From positions 95,777,136-95,841,135 of the forward strand of contig NW_025335268.1 of the NCBI RefSeq assembly GCF_004798865.1: a stretch of 64,000 nucleotides of DNA, in the 5' to 3' direction. Of the stretch, positions 12,605 to 42,494 are shown piece after piece (the stretch's first letter is position 1; each line of letters opens with the position of its first letter). Source of the DNA: Varanus komodoensis (Eukaryota > Chordata > Lepidosauria > Squamata > Varanidae). Position numbers and translations under genes: made by a program. The notes below the pieces were generated by a model. It saw only the letters and a list, made by a program, of their open reading frames with translations, was not told the origin of the DNA and made no database searches.

Positions 12605-12745
12605 GGAGTGAGGAACCTGAGGCCCTCTAGATGATGCTGGATTCCAGCACCCAACAGCCCCTGCAGCATGGTTAGTTGCTGATGATGGAGGCTGTAGTTC
12701 AATGACATCTGGAAAGCCCAGTGTTGCCTGAACCCTGCCCTAAAC
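12605..12745. repeat. Palindromic MITE, family M1
   Basis: Left arm 'ggaacctgaggccctctaga', right arm 'tgacatctggaaagcc', with 'tgtagttcaatgacatc' as the usual inner block. An open frame of 70 codons on the minus strand here is not a gene. Confidence 0.7.
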
Positions 12746-12849
12746 ATTCTAGAACCAGTGAATCCAAAGAACTACCTGTTCCCATGTGGCTCTACCTGTG
12801 TATTAATGTTTGGAAGCATTCTATTCAGTGCTGAGAATGGTGGCTTCTC

Positions 12850-13125
12850 TGTGGACATGGTCTTCCTTATGATGATTCCCAGGCTGTAGAACACCATTCC
12901 CAGGTCAATCATCAAGTTCCATTTTCCTATTTTCTAGGTGCCAGCTCACATTTTCATGTATGATATTTAACTGTTTTTAAGCTGTATGACTCTCTACTGT
13001 TTCTACAGCAGCTTTAAAAAATTGTTTTAATGCAGTATTTTTGCTTGTTGTAAGCTGCCTTGGGGCCAGTATTGGAGCAGCACATAGCTGTGTTAAACGA
13101 ACAAACCCTCCTCCATTTCCCTAAA
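12850..13125 (+). mobile_element. L2-like LINE, 3' end
   Basis: 'caggctgtagaacaccattcc' is a decayed form of the L2 C-terminal 'PRLWNxLP' coding block. It is followed by 'taactgttttta', 'ttgttttaatgcag' and 'tgtaagctgccttggggcc', the usual 3' UTR landmarks. It is 5'-truncated and non-coding. Confidence 0.6.
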
Positions 13126-13211
13126 CAGCTTGTGTCCATTTCTTTGGAATTTGCTGTATATTGTTTTTGTGAGGGAAATGTGTTCTCTCTTTTTTAGTGC
13201 TTCTATCACCT

Positions 13212-13460
13212 CGGGCCATGAGAAGGGCAGTCTGCTGGATCAGAGTTAAGGTCCATCTAGTCCAGCCTCTGGACCTCCTACATTAACCAACGCATCTCCC
13301 AGAAGTCCATCAGCTGAGCATGAAGACAGCAGTTCTCTTCAATGGCTTGTGGGTAACATCTGCTAGGCAGGGCCATGGAGGGGTCTGTTAAGTTATTTTG
13401 ACTAGTTGCTATTGATAGACCTGTCTTCAGCATGTGTCTAACTGCCTCCAACTAGGGTTG
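13212..13460 (-). mobile_element. CR1/L3-like LINE fragment
   Basis: Landmarks 'ctgctggatcagagttaaggt', 'catctagtccagcctc' and 'ttgatagacctgtcttcag' are characteristic of a common CR1/L3-group 3' region in reptiles. The same family is seen in the same orientation at 60640-61040. Confidence 0.55.
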
Positions 13461-13620
13461 TCAGAAATCCACACTGGATTAACATGTGCTTGAATTTCTA
13501 TGAATTCATCCTGTGGATTCCATAGGAGACTGACTTTTGCTATGTCACTGCAGATTCTGTAGTCTTGTGGAGTGTTTAAAAAAGACTGTTAAGAGGGAGT
13601 TTGTGCAAATTCCCAAATTT

Positions 13621-13636
13621 GCTAATGTACATTAGC
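13621..13636. other. Perfect 16-bp palindrome
   Basis: gctaatgtacattagc equals its own reverse complement. It sits in an AT-rich non-repeat stretch about 2.9 kb upstream of the FGF8 start. It could be a homodimer binding site or chance. Confidence 0.5.
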
Positions 13637-14114
13637 ACTAATTCACACTTACACTAATGCATATTATTGGCGATTTACACATGCAGGATTGTGAAATCCA
13701 CATAGATCCTTCAATTAAAAAAAAATCTGACTTTGTCAGGTGTCTTTCATTGACAATCTGTGAAACAGAAATTGAATGGACTTTGCAAGCACAAATATGC
13801 AAATTGTTATTAATCATCTCTTGGCTGTGAAGTCAATCACCTGTTGTATGGAGAAGCACTTCAGTTCTATTTTTTTCCCCTACCCTTTTGGTCTTCGTTA
13901 TTTCAGCTCAGAACTTACTCATGAAGAAAGAAGTAAACTGTTCATGTGTCACCCCACTACAAGTATTCACCTTGCCCCACCCCTTTCACCGTAATACTTT
14001 CCCCCTTGTTTCCTGCATCTGGTCTGGAGCTTCTCCTGCTCTGGAGGAGGAGATGGATTGATCATTCTTATGACAGCTGCCTCTCAAAGTGGTTCATCCG
14101 TCAAATTTGGCAGG

Positions 14115-14420
14115 GGTGAGCAACTTGTCGATGTTTTGCCTATAGCTCCTATCAGGCCTGGTCAATGGTGAAGAACTGTAAATGCTTTTGCCCACAAGTT
14201 GCCCAACCTAAGCATCTCTGAAAACTGCACCCTCTACTCTGACACCCTTGTCCTTTCTTTGCTGTAGGGCTTATTCAACAGCCTTCCCCAGCCTGGTGTC
14301 CTGCAAATGTGTTGAATAAGCAGTCCTCATTCATTCCAGCTAGCTTTGGCCAGACTGACTTGGAATGATGCATGATGCGGTTGAGTGTATCTGGAGAGCA
14401 CCAGGTTGGGAAAGACCCTT
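14115..14420. repeat. Two adjacent decayed M1 MITEs
   Basis: The first copy (about 14115-14215) runs from 'gtgagcaacttgtcgatgtt' to 'cacaagttgcccaacc'. The second (about 14277-14420) runs from 'ttccccagcctggtgtcctg' to 'gagcaccaggttgggaaag'. Both are imperfect foldbacks. Confidence 0.6.
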
Positions 14421-14744
14421 ACATTTAGTTGACAGAAAGGAAATCTGTGCCTGCTCATGGAGCTCAAGTGCTGCAAAAGCCATATGGCTGAGCTGTGGCA
14501 TCAGAACCAGGTTCAAGGGTTAAGTATCAGCCTTGACCTACATGAAGCCCTGAGGAAGCACTCAGCAGCCTTCATGGGCACGGTGTACTGGCTTTCCCTT
14601 TGTCAATTAACAAAGCCTTGCAGCTAGCACAGTTTCACTGGTTCCTCCTTCACATAACCTAGTGGGTTGAATCCAGCTTTAGGCATGCTTAGAGTAGTCC
14701 TATTGAAACCAGTGGGACAAGTATGTCACATCCTCTTGATTTCA

Positions 14745-14870
14745 TAGGATCATAGAACTGAAGAGTTGAAAAGGGCCCTTGGACCCAATACCCCACCCCC
14801 TCCATTCAGTGGAGGACTCCAGATTAAACCATCCCTCTCAGGTGGCTGTACAGGTACAAGAATGACCTGG
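14745..14870 (-). mobile_element. CR1 LINE 3' terminal fragment
   Basis: 'cataggatcatagaactgaagagttgaaaagggccc' landmarks (14752-14787) are the reverse complement of the classic CR1 3' end, including the 'atagaat'-like terminal octamer repeats. Only the last about 100 bp is present. A 'tccattgaaaccagtggga' type fragment of another reptile repeat lies just before it (14665-14735). Confidence 0.65.
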
Positions 14871-15429
14871 ATTCGATTCACCATTACTTTACCCATAGAG
14901 TAGAATTGGAAGGGGTCAGAGGGCCATGTTACCTTTGTGACTATGCAAACTATGTTTACATTTTTGGCAAATCTGTTTGCTTGGAATGTATTGACATATT
15001 AAATGCTCATACAGAATTGGCAGGACTACTCTGTTGCTAGCTGCACGCAATGACAGGCTTAAATGCTTTCAGCCACACACATCACAATTTTCTTTGCAAG
15101 TTCCAGATTCTTCAGTGGCCTTGTTGCTAATGCACACTCCTTTACGTCTGCACTAGGCCTCTGACACCTTTGTGTAGATCTGTGGTCCCTGGTGGAAAAG
15201 CAGGAGAGCATACCTGAAGCTTACACTTATACCTTCTTCACATGCGCACGTGAATGCTATAAGGGATTTTTACAGGGATTTCTACTAAAGCATATCCTGG
15301 CACAGACCCCAGGAAGATACTTTTTACATTCCTCCACCAGTGACACAAAGCAGGTGCTTAGGCACACTCGCACCTTTCCACAGTGATTTGATGGTTCTAA
15401 GTCCAAGCGGGCTTGAGTGATGTTTGTAC
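14871..15429. other. Upstream flank of FGF8, nothing specific seen
   Basis: Non-repeat sequence of ordinary base composition leading into the CpG island. No motif stands out. Confidence 0.4.
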
Positions 15430-16580
15430 ACCTTGACTATGGCGGCTGGAATTGCCCCAGCACACACGGAAGCTGCTGATCTGAAGGCGCCGTGCGTATG
15501 TACATGGGGAAAATGTGCAGCCGTGTCTGGCACACAGGTGCCATGATAAAGCGAAGAGGTGCGCTTGGATATCCCTTCACGTCCAGACACGGTGACTTCT
15601 CAGGCGGCCGCCCATTCACACGCTCTTCCCCGGCCAGACGCGTGTGCGTTTGTGTGTCTGGACGCGGGGGAAGCGGGCAGAGAGGGGGAACGCTCTCCAG
15701 AAGGTGCATCTGTGGCAGCCGCCGCTGCCTTCCAGCGTGGCCGACCGGTCCCGCCGGGGGGCGGTGGGGGGGAGCCCTGGTCGAGGGCCATCCCCGGACA
15801 GATGAGAAGGGGCTGGCACATTGGCGAGCGGCGCACAAGAGGAGGGACCAGGCCCGGGCCGGTGCGCACTGCCCCTCGGGCGCTCCGAGAGGCGCGCACA
15901 CCCAGCCGCGCTCCCAGCGCCCTGCCCGCAGCGGCGCGAAGCTCGGGCTCCGCAGCCCGCCGCGAGCAGCCGGCGCTGCCCGGCCAGCCGCCCTCCAGGC
16001 GCGCCGCACCGCACCGCACCGGTGCCCGCGCCCTCTCCCGCGGGGGAGAAGCTGTCAGCCCGGCAGCCTGCACGGGGCTCGCGCGTCCCTTTCCTCGCCC
16101 CCGGAGCCCTCTTGACAGTCAGCGCCTGCCCCGCAGCCTCGCCGGACAGCGGCCGGGCCGGGCCGAGTCGCCCCCGGCCCCAGCCCCAGCCCCAGCCCCA
16201 GCCGCAGCGCCCTCTCCGCTTCTGTCGTCGCCAGCGCGCAGGCTTTGACGCCCAGTGGAGAGCGCGCAGCAGCCCCGGGAAGGCTCTCCCCTCCGCCGCC
16301 TCCGCGCTCAAGGGCATGGGCTGGCCACGCCGAGGGACGCCCTTATAGCGCTACTCGGGAGTCAGCGCGGCTCGGGAGCCGCGGGAGAGCGGCGCATTGG
16401 CAAGTGGCAGCAGCGCGCGCGGTAGAGAGGAGGCAAGAGCCCCCAGCCCGAGACCCCGCCAGTTAAAATAAACAAAAGGGGAGGAAAAAACACCCCCGCC
16501 CCGTGCTCCAAGCCGGCGGAGCCGCCAGCTCCTGCTTCTGCTCCGGTAACCGATCGAGTTACCGTGTAGAATCGCTCAGG
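15430..16580 (+). promoter_or_regulatory. FGF8: FGF8 CpG island, promoter and 5' leader
   Basis: Base composition changes sharply to GC-rich, CpG-dense sequence, strongest at about 15580-16460, immediately before the FGF8 start codon. It contains a short CAGCCC-type tandem tract at about 16176-16206 and a G-rich run at about 15755-15773. No canonical TATA box was found; an A/T-rich 'gttaaaataaac' at about 16462-16473 is the only AT-rich patch near the start. Where transcription begins cannot be read from sequence alone. Several long open frames here (up to 233 codons) are GC-driven and not genes. Confidence 0.75.
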
Positions 16581-36551
<19,971 letters not shown>

Positions 36552-37780
36552 CTACTAGTGCCACTCAGGTCCACCTTCCTTTCCCTTTGCTCCAGGACAT
36601 TGTGTAGAGACTTAATTGATGGACAGTGATTAGAGACTTACCTATGACGATGATTTAAAAGGGGGCTGGAACAAGAGGGGGGAAAACTTGATCTAGTTGT
36701 TTATAATTGTTTGTTTTGTGTTTTTTAAAAAAAACAAAAAGAGGCTCTATTTTTGTATTCCAACTTTATTGCTTTTTTAAGAAAAAGCAATGTAATGTTC
36801 AAAGACTCGTGGAGAGTTGCTCTTCATTTAGAAACATTTTGAGTCCATCAGGAGGGGTGTGTGTGTTACATTTTAATAGACTGCTTTTAAAAAAAAAATG
36901 CGGGGTGGGTATGGATAGGTGATAGTTGATCTAGGGGTAAGCATAGAATATGCCCTCTTCAATCAAAAAATACATTTGGGACCAAATTTCTACCTCAAGT
37001 ACAACAAGTAATTTAATAGGATGCAATATATCAGGAACATTTGTGCAAGTTCCATTTATTTATATGGGTCTGTGCAGGAGATGTTCCCCAATATTTGCAG
37101 CCTGTAGTCTTGCTTGGAGTCAAACTTGTATAAGTTTTTTGAAACCAATTAATCTTGCAGGGACTATCTGGATGGCACTTGTAGTCCCTGTTCCATTTTT
37201 GAATGAGAGGAGGAGGAGGAGAAAGAATGGCTACCTAGTGATGTAGCTGGGCCATTTTAGACCCTGGACTAAATGGTCTTATGGGTTCCCCTTTTGATGA
37301 CCACCTGCATGACTTCACTTGTGAAGCACGCAACTTGCATTTGTCTTTCTGCTCACCTTCCATTCTGGGCTTTAAAACTGCACTGACATTCCTTATACGT
37401 TAGACTGTCAACCCTGACGAAAGAAATAGTGTGTGTGCAGTTAGCATTTTGTGTTCACTTGCATCCAAGCATCATCATGGGTATTGCGATAACATGGAAT
37501 CTGCATCTGGTGCCCTGATGTCCTTGTTACCTTTCAATCTCCGGGTGGTCATTTCAACCCTCCCTGGCTGCAGAACCCTGGACTTTAACACCAAGGTCCA
37601 GCTGTAGCTGCATCACTTTGTGTACTACCAATGATGTACTACTGAGGTGAGGGCCACTAGTTTTGCTTTGTTTGTTCAACTGAAGGTAATCATAATGTCT
37701 CCAGTGGTCTGCATCTTTAATTGCTATGTAGACATTTTTGTATTGTTTGTTCTGACAATAAAATGCCACTGAGTTCAATT
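36552..37780 (+). other. FGF8: FGF8 3' untranslated region (predicted)
   Basis: Follows the stop codon with no repeat insertion recognised. It has A- and T-rich patches around 36720-36790 and 36885-36900. The first canonical AATAAA that is well placed is at 37757-37762, giving a 3' UTR of about 1.2 kb. The end point is predicted only. Confidence 0.5.
37757..37762 (+). terminator. FGF8: Candidate polyadenylation signal
   Basis: AATAAA in 'tctgacaataaaatgcc', followed within about 40 bp by T-rich sequence. Confidence 0.5.
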
Positions 37781-39930
37781 TTCCCCATTACCCCTCAGTT
37801 TCTAAGGTACATCTTTGTCCTGAGGCTGAGTAGAATTCTCAAGCAAATTATACTCACGGAGAAGTTGAGACATACTTTCAGTTCTTAGGAAATCATGAGA
37901 AGATCAAGAAAGGAAACCATGTTCCTCTTAGGTTAGGTGTTAGCAGTTTGGAAACCTCTGGCCCAAATCTGATCTGCTGAGAGATGCTGCTTCAACCTCC
38001 ACTTACCAGCCTACAGTCTGTAACCCTGGTCTGTTTATACTTTGTCAAAATTACCCTTGAGTAAAACTAGTCACCAACTAGTGCATTGGGTTGATCAGTA
38101 ACTAAGTTCCTTTACCACAGAACTAGGCAGGTAGGTTTCTTGGCTCCTTCCAATGTACCCTATTCCCTCCCATTTAAAATAAAGAACAAAAAGCTAACAC
38201 ATTTTCTTACCAGCAGCTGTGAAATCGGTTGATGTTAGAACTAAGAACTGTGTATCCAAGAGTGGTTCAGTGTGTCGAGGCTCAAGCCCCATCCCTGCTT
38301 TGTACTCAGACTATGGGCAGGCTACTTGTCCTTTGCCATGCTTTCTGTGGCAGCCATTTTGTGGTGGTGTCCCAGACAATTTCTCAAATGGCTAAATGTG
38401 TCTATGGCCCAGAAAGGTTGCCTCCCCCACTGTACCCTCTTCTGAATGGGGAAATGATGGTTGCCTTTTTCAGCTCTTTGTAAGGGATGCTGCTGTTGGT
38501 ATTTAATCCCACTGAAAATATTGCCTGCATTCCAGTTTATTTCTCTGCAGGGGGCTAGGATGAGTTCAGCCACACAAGCCTATAATGGGCTGTGATGGCA
38601 TCTTTTGTCAAAACAGGAACTTCAGAAGGCTTAACTAACACTTCGAAGGGTGAGAAGGAGGGAGAGATTCTGTGCCAGACATTTGATTCGAAAGGAGTAC
38701 TTGCAAAGGATTATTTAAAATAACAATAGGGGAAAATACTTTTAAAAAGTCAGTGTAAGAAAACTGGGAGCTGACTTGCTGTCATAGCACATCTTTTTCT
38801 GATAGTTTGTCTTTCATCACATTGAGGGTTAAAAATACTGTATAGAAATTAAATATGAAATGGCTTGAAATATTTATTTAATATGTGCATTAAAAATTCT
38901 ACTAGTATAAATGAGGCTTGCTCTCTGGCTGTGTGATTTCCAGCAGGGACAGGAATCTTCCAGGAGTGGAAGATGAGGATTGGGAGGGGAAAATCTGCAA
39001 ACAAGAGAGGTGAGAAAAAACTCTGGGCTGTGAATCCTTTAAGGATTGGCACCTGGCTTTGACTCTCCAGGGGCAGGTCATCACAGCAGCTGTTTGGAAT
39101 GGCGTTGTGTTTCTTGTGGACATTTTAACAATGTAACTAATTGTTTCCTTTGAAAAGACTCAGATGCAAGCATTTCTCAAGGCTTGTTCTGGTATCCAGA
39201 TTTTTAACAGCTTTTGAAGAGTGGTAGTAAGAGACTTTTAAACACTGACTTGGGATAAATTCTTGATAGTGATTCTTGTTGGAAATGGAATGATAGAATT
39301 TTGAGCAGTGTTTTAGTAGCTTAAAAGGTGAAAGCATTTTGTTTCAAATTATTGGAGGCCAATTGGGCTATTTGACAAGCATGTTTAGATTGATTACATC
39401 TCAGAGCTTATGCTGCGAGAGTACTGGGAGCAGCATCTAATGTTAGTCTAGTTTAAGCCCTATTCATATCAATTGCTCTATTCTAAGCAGAACTTACATT
39501 GGATGCAACCATAGAATAGGATTATGTTAATATGAAATGGTATATGCATGGTTTTAAATAAATACAATTAAGCTGAAATCTATACCAGTTTACCTGAGAG
39601 TGAGTCCCATTGAACTCAGTGGTACTTAACTCAGAGTGAACATGTATAGGTCTGTACTGTGAAAATAAATGACTTTGTGAAATTAGCTATTAAATGGTGT
39701 GGGACTCCTAGCACTACCAATCAAAAGACACTCTAAAGCTCACCTTTCCACCTGAACAATGTATTTATTGCATTTTGGTAAGAAGAAAGGCAAAAGAAGT
39801 GGCTGGAAACACAGGAAGGTTACACATGAAAGAACTTGGCTGGAATCTCCACCCCCAAGAACATTCTGTGGATGAGGCAGAGCAATCACATAGTAAAAGG
39901 TCCACCTAGAAACACCCCTGGATCATGTAG
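37781..39930. other. Downstream flank of FGF8, mostly non-repeat
   Basis: No exon of a neighbouring gene was seen. Around 39475-39660 there are two fragments of the common 'cccattgaactcagtgg' reptile repeat. Confidence 0.45.
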
Positions 39931-39939
39931 CACCACTGT

Positions 39940-40078
39940 ATAATGAATTTATGGAATTCATTGCCAGAAGATCTAAAGGCTACTTGTTTAGATGTTCTTG
40001 AAACAGAATTTGGCAAGTTCATAGAGGCTATTCATGAAGCAGAGGTAGCGTGCCACTGAATACCGGTTACTGGTCTGG
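39940..40078 (+). mobile_element. CR1/L3-like LINE fragment
   Basis: 'tggaattcattgccagaaga', 'gaatttggcaagttcataga' and 'gcgtgccactgaatacc' match the C-terminal/3' UTR landmarks of the same group as 13212-13460 and 60640-61040, here in + orientation. Confidence 0.55.
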
Positions 40079-40436
40079 TATCAAGGTAAGCATGTTTGGC
40101 CATCTGGTGTGGGCTCATATCCCAGCAGGGAACTACTACGCCAGGCCCCCAGACTTGCTCCTCCTCTTCACCACTGCAGCCTGCTTGTTCATTTGCCTCC
40201 TGCTCTGGCCCTGACAATGGTGGCAGTGAGAAGGAGGGGCAGGAGACCCTACTGCCTACTTGCTCACCAGTTCCCTGTCTGTCAACCAAGTGAGCAAATG
40301 CTGGCAAGGGCAGCTACTGACAATGGCAGTGAAAAGGCAGAATCAACTAGGGAGGGCACCCGTTCAAGATGCCTTGACTTAGGTCCTCACTGGTGCCCCA
40401 GTGAAGGTGCCCCACTTAGGCACCCTTCAAGAACTC
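40079..40436 (+). repeat. Unnamed interspersed repeat R1, copy E
   Basis: 'gctcatatcccagcagggaa', 'gcctgcttgttcatttgcct', 'aatggtggcagtgagaagga', 'tactgacaatggcagtgaaa' in the family order. Confidence 0.7.
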
Positions 40437-41175
40437 CATGAAGCTGGACTGGTTGGCTCTATGCTGTGATTCAGCAGTGTTCTTAATAATGAGCTCTCTT
40501 ATTTCTAGTGAGAAGCAGGTAATTTCCCAGATGATGTGAAAAGGCATATGCAAGTGCATGTGCTCTTCATCTTTGTATATTGTTTGTTTCAGCGAGAACT
40601 AGACTGAAGGACTTAGACTGAACCTTATTTTCTCATGGTCTACTTCTTCAGCAGTTCTCTGCCCACTCACCCAGGAACAAGCTTCAATTAAATAAAATGT
40701 GGCTTTCTTCTAAGTAGATAGGTAGCTCTTTTCTACTTCTGAACAAATCAATTTTCTGTTTCAAGTCTGATATTTAGATATTGTAGGTCTTGTTACTACA
40801 ATTTGGAGACCATGTAAATATGAAGCTTGACTGGCAGAAAGGCAACATGTTGATCTTAGCTTTTTGGGGAGACATACTGAGTTCCAAGGTACTGAGTGAG
40901 GACAGATTGCAGGGCTGAAGTGTGATCTCCAGTTTAGGCCAGGAGAGCCTATGTTAGTCATAAATCACAGCTGGAGAAGAATAGACTGGGGAGTCACCTA
41001 ATCTAGCAGCTATTCCAGTTCTGCCTGAAGGTCCCTTTCTCCCTTTTCAGTCTTCTCCTATCTCCATTGAATTCAGTGGAGTCTCTGCCCACTGAAACCT
41101 ACTCATCAATCTCCTTGCACAGGAATGATGGGTTCTGAGTGTCTAACATAAGGAAACGTTGCCCATCTTCATGGA
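40437..41175. other. Intergenic, anonymous
   Basis: Nothing recognised. Confidence 0.4.
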
Positions 41176-41179
41176 GTCA

Positions 41180-41330
41180 TCCCCAAACTGGTGCCCTTGA
41201 GATATGTTGGATTTCATCTCCTAGCATCCCCCAGCCACTATGACTATTGCATAGTGTTAAAACCTCCCATTGGCTATGCTGGTGGGGATGGGGGTGTCCA
41301 ACACATTGGCAGGCTAGAGAAGGCTGTTTT
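41180..41330. repeat. Palindromic MITE, family M1
   Basis: Left 'cccaaactggtgcccttgag', right 'gtgtccaacacattggcagg'. The inner blocks 'tttcatctcctagcatcccc' and 'ggctatgctggtgggga' are typical. Confidence 0.65.
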
Positions 41331-41369
41331 AGGGTCTCCACAGACACCTTCTTTGCTTATATGAACCAC

Positions 41370-41600
41370 CTGAAATTATCCACAGTGCTCTATTACTAAT
41401 GAGAGAACCCACAGCTGCTTGCTGATTTGTGAATTGTGGGTTGTTTGTGGTTAACAAACCATGATTTATTACAATGGTAGAGTTCAGTAAACTGAATAAC
41501 TCACACTTCAACAGCAACCTATGGGCCAATGACAACCTACATTGAACATTTGAGTCAGGGTTAGTGTGTTGTCAGAATATAGTCAATGTTCTTTAGTAAA
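41370..41600. repeat. Decayed MITE, family M2
   Basis: 'gtgaattgtgggttgtttgt', 'ggttaacaaaccatgattta' and 'gtgtgttgtcagaatat' are shared in style with the copies at 42055-42300 and 34976-35286. Confidence 0.4.
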
Positions 41601-42054
41601 CCCTCATTAGCAGGTCAAATGCAAGTGTCTGAAAAAAGATTCACCATCTTGTTTCAAATTTTCAGCAAAACTGATTTTTATTTTTACTATTTGTATTTCC
41701 TTTCTGAAAACCTACACCTTTTTTCCTGGATCGTATAGAAGAATAAACTAGATTACTGTCTGGAACAACTATCTCCTAATAGCCAATCCACCAGGCAATT
41801 CTGCATCTCTCTTCCTCTACCTTATGTGAAAGTCAGCTTCTCTTAGGGTATGACTTCACTACTTACCATCTATATCAATTATCTCATTAATCCTTTATTA
41901 TGGGGCAAGTCACTCTTAGCCCCATATGACTGATTCTTTTTTCCTTATTACCATTCATTTTTCCCTAGCTACTGCAATGCATTGGTTCTCCTGTAAAACT
42001 AAAGGGTAAAGAAGGCCCCCCACAAACATAGATCAGGTTCAAAAGGCACTTAAG

Positions 42055-42300
42055 GGTTGACTGAGAGTTGTTGTGTGTGAGAGTGGTTGATGTTGAAACT
42101 TGTTGAAACCTGGGTTATCATGTGGACTGAATTCAGCCAAATGTCCCATGAAGAGAAACCATGGTTGGTTATTGGGTTGTGAACTATGAGTTGTATGTGG
42201 TTAACAAGCCATGGGTTCAGACAGCATGATAATTCAAGGTTCAACTACAATGCACAGTCAGCCCTTGAGTGTGAGTTACTGGGTTGTCCGAGTGCAGTCA
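42055..42300. repeat. MITE, family M2
   Basis: 'gagagttgttgtgtgtgaga', 'gggttatcatgtggactgaa', 'tggttaacaagccatgggtt' and 'cagacagcatgataattcaa' are present. It may be two nested or adjacent copies. Confidence 0.45.
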
Positions 42301-42494
42301 TTATTTTAACAGCTCATACTACCATTTTCTACAGCACTGAAACTTCTACCAAGAGGAGCCAACAGAGATATCAGGAAAACAATAAGCATTTGAAAAGTCA
42401 GCCAGTGATTATAAGACAGAAACATAAAAACACAGCAAGCCAGAAGGGGCTTCCCGGGCCATCTAGACTGATCCCTGGCTCTGGCCAGCTCCAC

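Noticed and set aside
15437-16348. Overlapping long open frames (157-233 codons) on both strands in the CpG island
   Set aside because: High GC makes stop codons rare. The frames are low-complexity (Arg, Ala, Pro, Gly rich), lie on both strands at once and have no domain or splice context.
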